A stretch of 64,000 bases of DNA from Bacillota bacterium (GCA_023398105.1 JAEWST010000118.1:1-64000), one strand, 5' to 3'; counted from the stretch's first letter, positions 17,705-27,028 are shown. The notes: a model not told the origin generated them from the letters alone. Numbers and translations are program-made.

Positions 17705-17801
17705 TATAACGAGGCAAGAAAATGCATAAGTTGCGGGTGCTGCTTTTTGATTTTAAGGCGGTGAGAATATCTCCCTCCTCGCTTACACGCCTAGATTCAA
17801 A
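17705..17801 (+). repeat. R1 dispersed element, copy c
   Basis: TATAACGAGGCAAGAAAATG left end, the GGCGGTGAGAATATCTCCC block and CCTCGCTTACACG. The end CGCCTAGATTCAAAAT is the reverse complement of the usual R1 right end, so the terminus looks inverted. The CACTTCTATAAGTGG hairpin is lost. Confidence 0.8.
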
Positions 17802-17818
17802 ATAATTTTTCAATCATA

Positions 17819-17847
17819 TTGACAATTATTTAACAATGATGTACAAT
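17819..17847 (+). promoter_or_regulatory. adhE promoter overlapped by a Rex-like half-matched site
   Basis: TTGACA (17819-17824), 17-base spacer, TACAAT (17842-17847). The sequence TTGACAATTATTTAACAA (17819-17836) covering the -35 also resembles the Rex operator TTGTTAANNNNTTAACAA with two or three mismatches in its left arm. Confidence 0.6.
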
Positions 17848-17860
17848 GTATTTGTAGTAG

Positions 17861-17878
17861 TTGTTAAATAATTAACAT
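17861..17878. promoter_or_regulatory. Rex-type operator 2
   Basis: TTGTTAAATAATTAACAT is a near-perfect match to the Rex redox-repressor palindrome, about 14 bases downstream of the -10, where binding would block transcription of adhE when NADH is low. Confidence 0.7.
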
Positions 17879-17944
17879 ACTAACAATATAAAAGTATAGA
17901 TTTATAGATACATTTTTTGTAAGACATATATTTTTTAAATAATA

Positions 17945-17962
17945 TTGTTAAAATATTAACAA
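17945..17962. promoter_or_regulatory. Rex-type operator 3
   Basis: TTGTTAAAATATTAACAA matches the Rex consensus palindrome exactly. It is 64 bases before the adhE start codon. Confidence 0.75.
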
Positions 17963-18025
17963 TATTATTAGATAATTAATGATAATTAGCAGAGCTTATA
18001 ATACAAAAATGGAGGGTGATTAATT

Positions 18026-20659
18026 ATGTCAAAGAAAAATATTGTAGTAAATAGTGTAGAGAGTTTACATGAGAAATTATCTGAAATAAAGCAAGCACAG
18101 CAAGTATATGCAACCTATACTCAAGAGCAGGTAGATAAAATATTTTTGACTGCCGCATTAGCTGCTAATAAAAATAGAATTCTTCTTGCGAAAATGGCAC
18201 ATGAAGAAACAGGAATGGGGATTGTAGAAGATAAGGTTATTAAGAACCACTATGCATCAGAGTATATTTATAATGCGTATAAAGATACTCAGACCTGTGG
18301 TGTAATTGAAAAAGACGAGGCTTTTGGCATTACAAAAATTGCTGAACCTTTAGGTGTAATTGCAGCAGTAGTACCAACTACTAACCCAACATCAACAGCT
18401 ATTTTTAAAGCATTACTTTCTCTGAAAACAAGAAACGGTATTATTTTTTCACCACATCCAAGGGCAAAGAAATGCACTATTGAAGCAGCTAAGATAATCC
18501 TTGATGCAGCAGTAGAGGCAGGAGCACCAAAAGGAATTATTGGATGGATAGATGAGCCTTCAATAGAGCTTTCAGGAATTGTTATGAAGGAAGCGGATAT
18601 AATCCTTGCGACTGGTGGACCTGGAATGGTTAAAGCAGCTTATTCATCAGGAAAGCCTGCAATTGGAGTTGGTCCTGGTAATACACCAGCTATTATAGAT
18701 GACAGTGCAGACATAAAAATGGCAGTTAGCTCAATTATTGTTTCAAAGACTTTTGATAATGGTATGATTTGTGCTTCTGAACAATCAGTAATTGTTTTAG
18801 ATAAGGTTTACAATGAGGTGAGAAAAGAATTTATGCTTCGTGGAGCATATTTGTTAAATAAAGATGAGACTCAAAAGGTAAGAGATGTTATTTTAATTAA
18901 TGGAGCTTTAAATGCAAAAATAGTTGGTCAATCTGCACATACCATTGCCAATTTAGCTGGCTTTAGTGTTCCTGAGGATACTAAGGTGTTAATTGGAGAA
19001 GTAGATTCTGTTGAGCTATCTGAAGCCTTTGCACATGAAAAGCTATCACCTGTTTTAGCAATGTATAGAGCAAAAACCTTTACAGAAGCAATTTTAAAAG
19101 CTGAAAAGCTAGTAGCTGATGGCGGTTACGGACATACATCATCTTTATATATAAATGTAGTAAGTGGCAAGGAAAAAATTAATAGATTTAATAATGCTAT
19201 GAAAACTTGCAGAATTTTAATAAATACTCCATCTGCACATGGAGGAATTGGAGATCTTTATAACTTCAAACTAGAACCATCCTTAACACTTGGATGCGGT
19301 TCATGGGGTGGAAACTCTGTTTCTGAGAATGTAGGAGTTAAGCATCTTATCAATATTAAGACTGTTGCAGAAAGGCGAGAAAATATGTTGTGGTTTAGAG
19401 CACCAGAGAAGGTGTATTTCAAAAAAGGCTGCTTAGGAGTTGCATTAAGAGAGCTTAAGGATGTAATGAATAAAAAGAGAGCCTTTATAGTAACAGATTC
19501 TTTCTTATACAATAATGGTTATACAAAGGCTGTTACAAGCTTATTAGATGAAATGAACATCAGCCATTTTACATTCTTTGATGTAGCTCCAGATCCAACA
19601 CTTGAGTGTGCAAAGCTTGGTGCGAAGGCTATGAGCGAATTTAGACCAGATGTTATAATAGCAGTTGGCGGTGGTTCCGCAATGGATGCAGCTAAAATTA
19701 TGTGGACTTTATATGAACATCCTGAGGTTGACTTCCAAGACTTGGCTATGAGGTTTATGGATATTAGAAAAAGAGTTTATAATTTCCCTAAAATGGGTGG
19801 AAAAGCATATTTTGTTGCAGTACCAACATCAGCTGGTACAGGTTCAGAGGTAACACCATTTGCAGTAATTACTGATGAAAAAACAGGAGTAAAGTACCCT
19901 CTTGCTGACTATGAGTTAATGCCAAATATGGCAATAGTTGATGTAGACTTAATGATGCATATGCCAAAGAGTTTGACAGCTGCTTCAGGAATAGATGCAT
20001 TAACACATGCAATAGAGGCTTATGGTTCAATGCTTTCTTCAGACTATACTAATGGTCTTGCTTTGCAGGCACTAAAGAGTATTTTTGAGTATCTCCCATC
20101 AGCTTATGAAAATGGAGCAAAGGACCCAATCGCTAGAGAAAAAATGGCTAATGCTTCAACAATAGCTGGTATGGCATTTGCCAATGCTTTTCTGGGAATA
20201 TGTCACTCAATGGCACATAAGTTAGGGGCTTTCCATCACTTGCCACATGGAGTTGCTAACGCACTTCTTATAAATGAGGTTATGAAATTCAATATTGCTG
20301 AGGCTCCAACAAAAATGGGAACTTTCTCACAATACAAATATCCTGAGGTATTAAAAAGATATGCTGAAATTGCTTCTTTTGTTGGAATTAATGGTGCAAG
20401 TGACGAAGATAAATTTAAGAAATTACTTGCAAAGATTGATGACTTAAAAGCTAAGGTTGGAATTCCTAAGACTATAAAAGATGCAGGTATAGATGAGAAT
20501 AAATTCATTGAAACTCTGGATGAAATGGTTGAACAGGCTTTTGATGACCAGTGTACAGGAGCCAATCCAAGATACCCATTAATGAGTGAACTCAAAGAGA
20601 TGTATATGAAGGCGTATTACGGTAAAGAAAATGTAGCTGTTGATGAATTGGCAGGTTAA
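18026..20659 (+). CDS. adhE: Bifunctional acetaldehyde/alcohol dehydrogenase
   Basis: 877 residues, the usual AdhE length. The N-terminal half is a CoA-acylating aldehyde dehydrogenase (catalytic Cys in GMICASEQS, near residue 250). The C-terminal half is an iron-dependent alcohol dehydrogenase (GGGSAMDAAKIMW near 548-560, GTGSEVTPFAVI near 610, and the His-rich metal site CHSMAHKLGAFHHLPHG near 728-744). It reduces acetyl-CoA to ethanol with two NADH, the main redox sink of fermentation, and forms spirosomes in other bacteria. Strong GGAGGG ribosome site. The three Rex-like sites upstream suggest NADH/NAD-controlled expression. Single-gene transcript with its own terminator. Confidence 0.97.
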   Translation: MSKKNIVVNSVESLHEKLSEIKQAQQVYATYTQEQVDKIFLTAALAANKNRILLAKMAHEETGMGIVEDKVIKNHYASEYIYNAYKDTQTCGVIEKDEAFGITKIAEPLGVIAAVVPTTNPTSTAIFKALLSLKTRNGIIFSPHPRAKKCTIEAAKIILDAAVEAGAPKGIIGWIDEPSIELSGIVMKEADIILATGGPGMVKAAYSSGKPAIGVGPGNTPAIIDDSADIKMAVSSIIVSKTFDNGMICASEQSVIVLDKVYNEVRKEFMLRGAYLLNKDETQKVRDVILINGALNAKIVGQSAHTIANLAGFSVPEDTKVLIGEVDSVELSEAFAHEKLSPVLAMYRAKTFTEAILKAEKLVADGGYGHTSSLYINVVSGKEKINRFNNAMKTCRILINTPSAHGGIGDLYNFKLEPSLTLGCGSWGGNSVSENVGVKHLINIKTVAERRENMLWFRAPEKVYFKKGCLGVALRELKDVMNKKRAFIVTDSFLYNNGYTKAVTSLLDEMNISHFTFFDVAPDPTLECAKLGAKAMSEFRPDVIIAVGGGSAMDAAKIMWTLYEHPEVDFQDLAMRFMDIRKRVYNFPKMGGKAYFVAVPTSAGTGSEVTPFAVITDEKTGVKYPLADYELMPNMAIVDVDLMMHMPKSLTAASGIDALTHAIEAYGSMLSSDYTNGLALQALKSIFEYLPSAYENGAKDPIAREKMANASTIAGMAFANAFLGICHSMAHKLGAFHHLPHGVANALLINEVMKFNIAEAPTKMGTFSQYKYPEVLKRYAEIASFVGINGASDEDKFKKLLAKIDDLKAKVGIPKTIKDAGIDENKFIETLDEMVEQAFDDQCTGANPRYPLMSELKEMYMKAYYGKENVAVDELAG

Positions 20660-20701
20660 TAAAGATAGTCTCTCTCTAAATATATATTGTATGTTTTTTT
20701 C

Positions 20702-20740
20702 AAAAAATCGCTTATTCATCTGAATAGGCGATTTTTTGTT
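20702..20740 (+). terminator. adhE terminator
   Basis: AAAAAATCGCTTATTCA pairs with TGAATAGGCGATTTTTT across a two-base loop; the T-run follows directly. Confidence 0.9.
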
Positions 20741-20832
20741 AATGACTCAAATTCCAGAAATACAAAATAAGAATATACTGATTAAATCATTGTAATATCA
20801 AATGTTGTAGCAATATCAAAGGAGCGTTAAAT

Positions 20833-20920
20833 AATTGCATAAAATAAGTTGGTTTACTGAACAAGAAACCATTGCTAAACTTGAGAATGGATGGACTTTT
20901 CATAAAGTTGAGTAATAAAT
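20833..20920 (+). repeat. R2 right-half fragment
   Basis: AATAAGTTGGTTTACTGAAC, AACCATTGCTAA and GGACTTTTCATAAAGTTGAG match the right half of R2, closest to the copy at 57505-57653. It lies downstream of adhE and convergent hydE. Confidence 0.6.
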
Positions 20921-20965
20921 ATTGATAATAATTATAATTTAGAATAATTCAAATGTTTAATAAAG

Positions 20966-22018
20966 CTAGTCTTGCAAAGCAAATTTGCTATAATCCCCTC
21001 TGTCAACAACAAGCTGATAGCCTATGCTTTTCATACGGTTTTGCAGACAATTGCTACATTCTGCAGCCTCTTCACCTGTGCAAATTTTATTATCATATAA
21101 TAAGTACTTTTTACGTACAGAAACAGGAGAAAGATTGGGCATTACAACATTAGCACCAGCAAGTATTCCTTTTTCACGTCCGTCAGAATTAATTGTGCCA
21201 AGGGCTGTTGTGGCAGGAATGAGTGAGTTTGGTAGCAACAAGCGAACAATTCCTATTAGTAATAGCGTCAATTCGAGGCTTCCAGAAGGTTCATTAGCAA
21301 ATACCGTAGCTTTATGTGGTATAAAGGGTCCCATACCAACCATTTCAGGAGAAAACTCTTTTATAAATACTAAATCCTCAACAATATTTTCCATTGTCTG
21401 GTAAGGCGAACCTATCATAAAGCCGGTACCAACCTGGAAGCCTATATCCTTCAAGTTATATAAACATTGTTTTCTGTTGTTTAAAGAGAGACTTTTTGGA
21501 TGAAGCTTTTTATAATGCTCTTCATTAGCTGTTTCATGGCGGAGCAGATAACGGTCTACACCTGCGTCGAAATAGCGTTTGTAGGATTCATAACTTTTTT
21601 CGCCTATTGAAAGAGTAACAGCACAATCTGAGTAGTTGGTCTTGATTTTCTCAACAATACTAACTATAGCATCGTCTGAATAAAAATGATCTTCACCACC
21701 CTGCAATACAAAGGTGCGAAAGCCAAGCTCATAACCTATTTTACAACAGGATAGTATTTCATCTGAGCTTAATCTATAACGCTCTGCATGTATATTACTG
21801 CTCCCAATACCACAGTAATAACAATTGTTTTTACAGTAGTTAGTAAACTCTATTAGACCTCTTGTATATATTGAATTACCGAAATGCTTTAATGCAACTT
21901 CTCGTGATTTTGTAAATAAATATTCACTAGAACTGGTATCAAAATTATTGAGTATATAAATAAACTCATCCTTTTCAAGGTTGTGTGCTTCAAATAATTT
22001 GTCAATTAGTGCTTTCAT
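20966..22018 (-). CDS. hydE: [FeFe]-hydrogenase H-cluster radical SAM maturase HydE
   Basis: 350 residues. A radical-SAM TIM barrel whose CxxxCxxC cluster motif is Cys62-Cys66-Cys69 in FTNYCKNNCYYCGIGSSN. Later segments typical of HydE are YLLRHETANEEHYKKLHP, VGTGFMIGSPYQT and PFIPHKATVFA. With HydF and HydG it builds the diiron subcluster of [FeFe] hydrogenase; HydE works on the cysteine-derived iron synthon. hydF and hydG are not in the window. The ATG follows AGGAGG. It is on the minus strand after cysK, separated by a 71-bp R1 copy. Confidence 0.93.
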   Translation of the reverse strand: MKALIDKLFEAHNLEKDEFIYILNNFDTSSSEYLFTKSREVALKHFGNSIYTRGLIEFTNYCKNNCYYCGIGSSNIHAERYRLSSDEILSCCKIGYELGFRTFVLQGGEDHFYSDDAIVSIVEKIKTNYSDCAVTLSIGEKSYESYKRYFDAGVDRYLLRHETANEEHYKKLHPKSLSLNNRKQCLYNLKDIGFQVGTGFMIGSPYQTMENIVEDLVFIKEFSPEMVGMGPFIPHKATVFANEPSGSLELTLLLIGIVRLLLPNSLIPATTALGTINSDGREKGILAGANVVMPNLSPVSVRKKYLLYDNKICTGEEAAECSNCLQNRMKSIGYQLVVDRGDYSKFALQD

Positions 22019-22088
22019 TTTGAACCTCCTAGTATTTATTGCAATTTAGATAAAACTATAGCATATATTGAAGCTATAAGCAAAGAAA

Positions 22089-22159
22089 TATAACGAGGCA
22101 AGAAAATGTCCCCCACTTCTATAAGTGGCGGGTATCGCATTGCTTTTTAGGCGTTATAA
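22089..22159 (+). repeat. R1 dispersed element, copy d (minimal 71-bp form)
   Basis: TATAACGAGGCAAGAAAATG at the left, CCCCCACTTCTATAAGTGG hairpin, and AGGCGTTATAA at the right. It lacks the GGCGGTGAGAATATCTCC block, so it is an internal-deletion form. It lies in the cysK-hydE gap. Confidence 0.9.
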
Positions 22160-22163
22160 TGTT

Positions 22164-23096
22164 TCAATCTGAAAATAAGGGTGTTGATAGATATCTCTCA
22201 CCAGTATCAGGGAGCAAAACTACAATAGTTTTCCCTACATTTTCAGGACGATTTGCAACTTGAGTTGCCGCCCATATGGCTGCACCAGAAGAAATCCCAA
22301 TTAACAGACCTTCTGTTTTTGAAAGTTCTCTGCCTGTTAGAAAGGCATCATCATTCTCAACAGTTATAATTTCATCATAGATTTCTGTATTTAGAATATC
22401 AGGTATAAAATTTGCACCAATTCCTTGAATCTTGTGAGAGCCTGCATAGCCTTTTGTAAGCATAGGTGAGCTTGCAGGTTCAACTCCAACTATTTTAATA
22501 TTAGGATTCTTAGATTTCAGATATTCACCTACACCAGTCAGAGTTCCACCTGTTCCTATACCAGCAACGAAGATATCAACTTTTTCATCTGTATCTTCCC
22601 AGATTTCAGGTCCTGTTGTTGCTCTGTGAACTGCTGGATTTGCTGGATTCACAAACTGACCAGGAATGAAGCTATTTGGTATTTCAGCAGCAAGCTCATT
22701 GGCTTTTTCTATGGCACCTTTCATGCCTTTACTGCCTTCTGTTAACACAAGCTCAGCACCATATGCTTTTAATAGATTTCTACGTTCAACGCTCATAGTT
22801 TCTGGCATGGTAAGAATAATTTTATAGCCTCTGGCAGCTGCAACGGAAGCCAAACCTATACCAGTATTTCCGCTGGTTGGTTCTATAATAACTGAACCTT
22901 CTTTTAGTAACCCTCTTGCTTCTGCATCATCAACCATTGCTTTTGCGATTCTGTCCTTTACGCTGCCTGCTGGGTTAAAATATTCCAGCTTAGCGATAAG
23001 AGTTGCTTTTAAATTGTTTTTCTTCTCATAATTTGACAGCTGAAGTAATGGGGTTTTTCCAATCAAATCCGTTAAGCTTTTATATATTTTTGACAT
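22164..23096 (-). CDS. cysK: Cysteine synthase A (O-acetylserine sulfhydrylase)
   Basis: 310 residues. PLP-dependent fold type II enzyme; Lys in GSVKDRIAKAM (about residue 46) forms the Schiff base, PTSGNTGIGLA is the substrate loop, GTGGTLTGVGEYL binds the PLP phosphate, and the C-terminal GISSGAAIWAA motif is present. It makes cysteine from O-acetylserine and sulfide. Start ATG behind AAGGAGGAG. No serine acetyltransferase gene is adjacent. Confidence 0.95.
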   Translation of the reverse strand: MSKIYKSLTDLIGKTPLLQLSNYEKKNNLKATLIAKLEYFNPAGSVKDRIAKAMVDDAEARGLLKEGSVIIEPTSGNTGIGLASVAAARGYKIILTMPETMSVERRNLLKAYGAELVLTEGSKGMKGAIEKANELAAEIPNSFIPGQFVNPANPAVHRATTGPEIWEDTDEKVDIFVAGIGTGGTLTGVGEYLKSKNPNIKIVGVEPASSPMLTKGYAGSHKIQGIGANFIPDILNTEIYDEIITVENDDAFLTGRELSKTEGLLIGISSGAAIWAATQVANRPENVGKTIVVLLPDTGERYLSTPLFSD

Positions 23097-23581
23097 ATGC
23101 TAACTCCTCCTTAAAGTATCTTTCAGTTACTTGTATTATTTAGCTTAATCTTAGAATTAAATTTGCGAGAAGATGTATTGATCATTTTCTTGTAATTTAA
23201 ACTTTGCTATTTAAATCTAATATGTATATTATTAATTAATTTGTGATAACCATACATTTCATATATAGTTACTATGAAATAATTTTATATTATTCATATT
23301 TAAAAGTCAACAAATTTTAATTGATTACTATATAGATTTGTAAATATGCATTTCTTTTTAAAAAGTTTATTCTTTATAATAAATAGATGCTCAGAAAAAG
23401 GGCTATATATGGAGAATTGAGTACGTTTTGGTTTAATTCTTCTCAACCTTAAATTTATTATCATAGTTATTTCATTTTATTTCTATATTGTATATAATTG
23501 TATTAAAAAGTCATTAAAAAAAATATGATTTTAAAAGTTATTATAGTAATATAATAAAAATATTACAAGGGGTGTACTATT
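23097..23581. other. Long AT-rich divergent gap, no recognised element
   Basis: 485 bases between divergent cysK and the Kelch-protein gene. Very AT-rich; no repeat family member, T-box or riboswitch is recognised. It must carry both promoters. Confidence 0.5.
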
Positions 23582-24991
23582 ATGAGAGTTAAGAGAAAGA
23601 AAAGTCTTTTATTGATGATTTGCTGTGTGTTTTTGGTAATGTCAAACTTAACAGTGAATTCAAAAGAAGTTGTTACAGAATCTCCAAAAGTGAAGATAAG
23701 TATAGACGGTAAGATTATGAATTATGATAATGTGCCGATAACAGTTAATGGAAGGACATTACTGCCTTTAAAAGAATTTTTAATTAGTATAGGAATACTT
23801 GATGATAATAAGCACATAATTTGGAATGGACTAGAAAAAAGCATAACGATAAAACAAGATAGTACGGAGGTTTATCTTAAGATAGGTAACAGTAATGCAA
23901 TTATTAATAATTCTGTAGTTGAATTAGATGCTGCACCATGTATTCACAAAAATAGAACGTATATTCCTGTACGGTTTGTTTCACAATGTTTTAATAAGAA
24001 TGTTAGTTGGGATAGTGAAACCTCAACGGTAACAATAGTAAGTAATATTGTTAATCAAAAAGATATACCTGAAGCAGTGACAAAACCTGACTCTTGGATA
24101 GAAAAAGCAGATATGCCATTCCAATTAGAGACAGGGAAATATACAATGGACAATGAGGGAAGAGGAGGATTTAAGCTTAAATGGACTGAATATTCAAATA
24201 TTAAAGGAAAAGCAGTTACAGTTGGAGATAAGATATATGCCATTAATATTGATGGAAGAGTGGCTGAATATAATCCAAAATCGGATCAATGGGCTGAAAT
24301 TGGGAATATACCAGATTTAGAAAACTCACACGGATTTTATAAGTTGGTTTCAGCAAACAACATGATCTATATAGTGGGAAAAAACTTTAACGAAATTGTT
24401 ATGTATAATCCTGCTAATAACGAAAGTAAACTGATTACTACTTTGCCCACAAAGAGAATTGTTGGTGGGGCAGTAGCTGTAAATAACAAAATCTATATAT
24501 TAGCTGGAATAGATTTATACAAAGTAAATACTCTAAACACTTTAGATGAGTATGATTTAGAAACAAATAAATGGACAACAAAGGCAAACTTGCTTAGTCC
24601 TACTAACCGATTATCCGTTACAGCACTGAATGGCAAAATTTATACATTATGTGAAGGACCTTCTTTCACTACAGGAATTAGGGAATATAATATAGAAAAA
24701 GATTTTTGGACAGTAAAGTCTGCATTATCATCTACAGGAAATATGGGAGCAGAACTAACAGCAATCAATGGTAAAATATATATAATAGGACAAGGAAAAG
24801 AACCAGGGAGTTATTCCTCCACACTACATATGGAGGAATATAATACTGAGTTAGATAAGTGTACTAAATTGACAAGCAGTACATCAACTTGTAAAGAAGA
24901 GATAATAGCAGAAGTATGTAATGGAAAAATATATGTTATAGGTAATTCAAGTTTGCAAGCCTTGCAAGAATACACCCCACCAAACCCATAA
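23582..24991 (+). CDS. Secreted copper-amine-oxidase-stalk / Kelch-repeat protein
   Basis: 469 residues: a signal peptide (about 1-27), a copper-amine-oxidase N-terminal-like domain (about 35-155, with VNGRTLLPLKEFL, NRTYIPVRFVSQCF and VSWDSETSTVTI), then Kelch motifs (about 200-465) such as VGGAVAVNNKIYILAG, LSVTALNGKIYTLCE and ELTAINGKIYIIGQG. The stalk domain is common in clostridial surface proteins and is not itself an oxidase. The Kelch part should form a beta-propeller for binding. The ligand is unknown. The ATG follows AAGGGGTG. Monocistronic, with a strong terminator. Confidence 0.85.
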   Translation: MRVKRKKSLLLMICCVFLVMSNLTVNSKEVVTESPKVKISIDGKIMNYDNVPITVNGRTLLPLKEFLISIGILDDNKHIIWNGLEKSITIKQDSTEVYLKIGNSNAIINNSVVELDAAPCIHKNRTYIPVRFVSQCFNKNVSWDSETSTVTIVSNIVNQKDIPEAVTKPDSWIEKADMPFQLETGKYTMDNEGRGGFKLKWTEYSNIKGKAVTVGDKIYAINIDGRVAEYNPKSDQWAEIGNIPDLENSHGFYKLVSANNMIYIVGKNFNEIVMYNPANNESKLITTLPTKRIVGGAVAVNNKIYILAGIDLYKVNTLNTLDEYDLETNKWTTKANLLSPTNRLSVTALNGKIYTLCEGPSFTTGIREYNIEKDFWTVKSALSSTGNMGAELTAINGKIYIIGQGKEPGSYSSTLHMEEYNTELDKCTKLTSSTSTCKEEIIAEVCNGKIYVIGNSSLQALQEYTPPNP

Positions 24992-25022
24992 AAACTAAAT
25001 TACTAACTATTTTATTTTATTT

Positions 25023-25060
25023 AAGTCTATCATACAGAATAAGTATGATAGACTTTTTTA
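25023..25060 (+). terminator. Terminator after the Kelch protein
   Basis: AAGTCTATCATAC (25023-25035) pairs with GTATGATAGACTT (25043-25055), 13 bp stem, then a T-run. Confidence 0.93.
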
Positions 25061-25285
25061 TACCCATACTATCAATAAAATTTCTTCCTATATATTCATA
25101 AGCCTATATTTAAAGGCATATATATACACTGTAGACTACCATGAAGTGCAATTGGACTTTTATCGTTATTAAAATGAAAGTTTTCTATAGATAGAGCCAA
25201 TTTTCTTTTTGGAGTATTTCTTGCCAAAAGAACATGCAATAATGCATAAGCATTAAATATTACCTTATCAAAGGGGGGTATATGG

Positions 25286-25534
25286 TTGAAGGAATATATA
25301 GAGGAACGAGTTTTGGAACTCGCAAATTATATTATTGACAAAAAGACAACAGTAAGGTACACAGCCAAAAAATTTGGGATTTCAAAATCCACAGTCCACA
25401 AGGATGTAACCGAAAGATTAGAGAAAATCAATCCTTCACTAATGAGTGATGTAAGAGTAATACTTGAGGAGAATAAGGCTGAAAGGCATATACGTGGTGG
25501 AGAAGCCACAAAAGCGAAATATCAGGCGAAATAA
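25286..25534 (+). CDS. spoIIID: Sporulation transcriptional regulator SpoIIID
   Basis: 82 residues, the usual size. A compact HTH protein: KKTTVRYTAKKFGISKSTVHKDV (about 18-40) holds the helix-turn-helix and VILEENKAERHIRGGEATKAK the basic C-terminal extension used for DNA binding. SpoIIID regulates mother-cell genes after sigma-E becomes active. The start is TTG at 25286 behind AAGGGGGG. As in Bacillus, mbl and two flagellar rod genes follow, but here a membrane protein gene (25838-26668) and a partial spoIIID copy (26710-26817) lie in between. Confidence 0.95.
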   Translation: MKEYIEERVLELANYIIDKKTTVRYTAKKFGISKSTVHKDVTERLEKINPSLMSDVRVILEENKAERHIRGGEATKAKYQAK

Positions 25535-25585
25535 AATTACATATTTTTGTTTAAATAAAAATAATTACGATTTAAGATAAGTATT

Positions 25586-25610
25586 AAGCTGGGGACTCCT
25601 GGCTTTTTTG
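25586..25610 (+). terminator. spoIIID terminator
   Basis: A short G+C-rich hairpin (AAGC..GCTT around GGGGACTCC) followed by six T. It lies 50 bases after the stop codon; the remainder of 25535-25837 shows nothing else. Confidence 0.6.
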
Positions 25611-25837
25611 AGTTGGGGTATGAACAATATCATAACCTTTTAAAATACTGTTTTGTTATAATTACATGATTTTATTGAGAAAAGTAATAGGTGAAATTTT
25701 AAATTAATACTAAAAATAAGTTGGCTTATATTATTGTAAATTATGGTATACTATTACTATTGCTAAATAGAAAGTTAGATAGTTTGAATTAATATTGGTT
25801 TTAAATAAGTATTAATAATTCATAGGTTGGGTATCAC

Positions 25838-26668
25838 ATGCTAAAAAAAATTACTTCAGTTATTATTGTATTAACATTTCTATGTGTGTTGTTTACAAAT
25901 ACTTTTGCTATAGATACTAATACTATAGAGTCGATGCACAAAAGTTTAAATGTAGAAATACTAGAGGATGACTCTGAAAAAGATGTGATAGTAAATACGA
26001 TAAAAGGGAACTTGAATAATGAGCTTTCAGAAAAAGTGGAATGGGGTAAGGATTCAAAGGAATCAGGAGAATATTACAAGATTTACTGGATTAGAGATAA
26101 CATAAAAAAATATTCTGATATAGATGATATTTTTAAATCTAGTGTTGCTATGTGGGAGTCGCCAGTTAAAGATAGTAATGGTAAAGTTATTTCAACCATG
26201 CGTGCAGTACAGTCTGATGGAAGTTGGATTGTTTCTGCTGGATTTCAACAAAGAAAGGAATTTGTTGACTTTTATTTAAACCCTCAGAACTTAGCTGACA
26301 TTTTAAGTAACGAAAAGATTAATTCTAAGCAAATTAAGCATGCAAGAATTAAAGAACTATATTTAGACTTTTATTATATTAAAGCAGCTAACAAAGATTA
26401 TATAATTCCATTTACACATTTATATAAAGAGTATAACATTGAAAATTATAAAGTATACGAAGCAAATGATTTCTTAAATATAATTAACAATCAGTATGTT
26501 GATCCAAATACTCAAATTAAAGATAATGAAGCTATAAGAGTTGGCGGTAAAATTAATAAAAACTTTTTAGAGAATATTTGGGCTTTAGGAATTCTTATAT
26601 TTGGAATATGTGCTATACTGTTCGGAATTGTTTTTATATGGAAAAGAAATAAAAGTCGAACTGTTTAA
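25838..26668 (+). CDS. Unrecognised membrane-anchored extracytoplasmic protein
   Basis: 276 residues, not recognised. It has a signal peptide (about 1-25), a polar extracytoplasmic region rich in Lys, Asp, Asn and Ile (26-240), a C-terminal hydrophobic helix (about 245-267) and a short basic tail (WKRNKSRTV). This topology, an exported domain held by a C-terminal stop-transfer helix, fits a membrane-bound sensor, chaperone or adhesion protein. Two aromatic-rich segments (MWESPVKDSNGKVISTM and YLDFYYIKAANKDYIIPF) may form beta strands. Between spoIIID and mbl, where Bacillus has no such gene, it looks like an insertion. No clear ribosome site: GGTTGGG is 8 bases upstream of the ATG. Confidence 0.7.
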   Translation: MLKKITSVIIVLTFLCVLFTNTFAIDTNTIESMHKSLNVEILEDDSEKDVIVNTIKGNLNNELSEKVEWGKDSKESGEYYKIYWIRDNIKKYSDIDDIFKSSVAMWESPVKDSNGKVISTMRAVQSDGSWIVSAGFQQRKEFVDFYLNPQNLADILSNEKINSKQIKHARIKELYLDFYYIKAANKDYIIPFTHLYKEYNIENYKVYEANDFLNIINNQYVDPNTQIKDNEAIRVGGKINKNFLENIWALGILIFGICAILFGIVFIWKRNKSRTV

Positions 26669-26680
26669 TAAAAGTAAGAA

Positions 26681-26713
26681 TATACAAAAGTTCAGAACTC
26701 GGCTTTTTGTATA
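26681..26713 (+). terminator. Terminator after the membrane-anchored protein
   Basis: TATACAAAAG pairs with CTTTTTGTATA around a 12-base loop. Its right arm abuts the spoIIID remnant. Confidence 0.6.
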
Positions 26714-26817
26714 CTCAAATTAGAAAACTAGCGAATAAATCTCTCCAATTAGTTACTACAGTTCACAAGGATGTAACTGAAAGATTAGAAAAAATCAATC
26801 CTTCACTTAATCAGTAA
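26710..26817 (+). pseudogene. Partial second copy of spoIIID
   Basis: In one frame the sequence ends TVHKDVTERLEKINPSLNQ and stop, identical to SpoIIID residues about 37-53 before diverging. The DNA differences seen (GTC/GTT, ACC/ACT, GAG/GAA) are third-position and silent. Upstream, YTQIRKLANKSLQLVT only loosely resembles the SpoIIID HTH, and there is no start codon with a ribosome site. It is read as a truncated duplicate rather than a gene. Confidence 0.75.
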
Positions 26818-27028
26818 TTAATTGTAATTTTAGTAAAAAATGTCATTACATATCAAAAGTATACAAAAATATTGCATAATTAATGGAATATGATAATATA
26901 AATATTAGATAATTTTGACTTGGTAAAAATTAAAAAATTAACATACTATAATAATATATTTATATATTATAAGGTAATTATATATTATTGTGTTGAATTA
27001 TCAAAAAGAAATAAGGGAGTTGTTAATC

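Noticed and set aside
21024..21404. 126-codon plus-strand frame inside hydE
   Set aside because: Antisense of conserved HydE sequence; no ribosome site.
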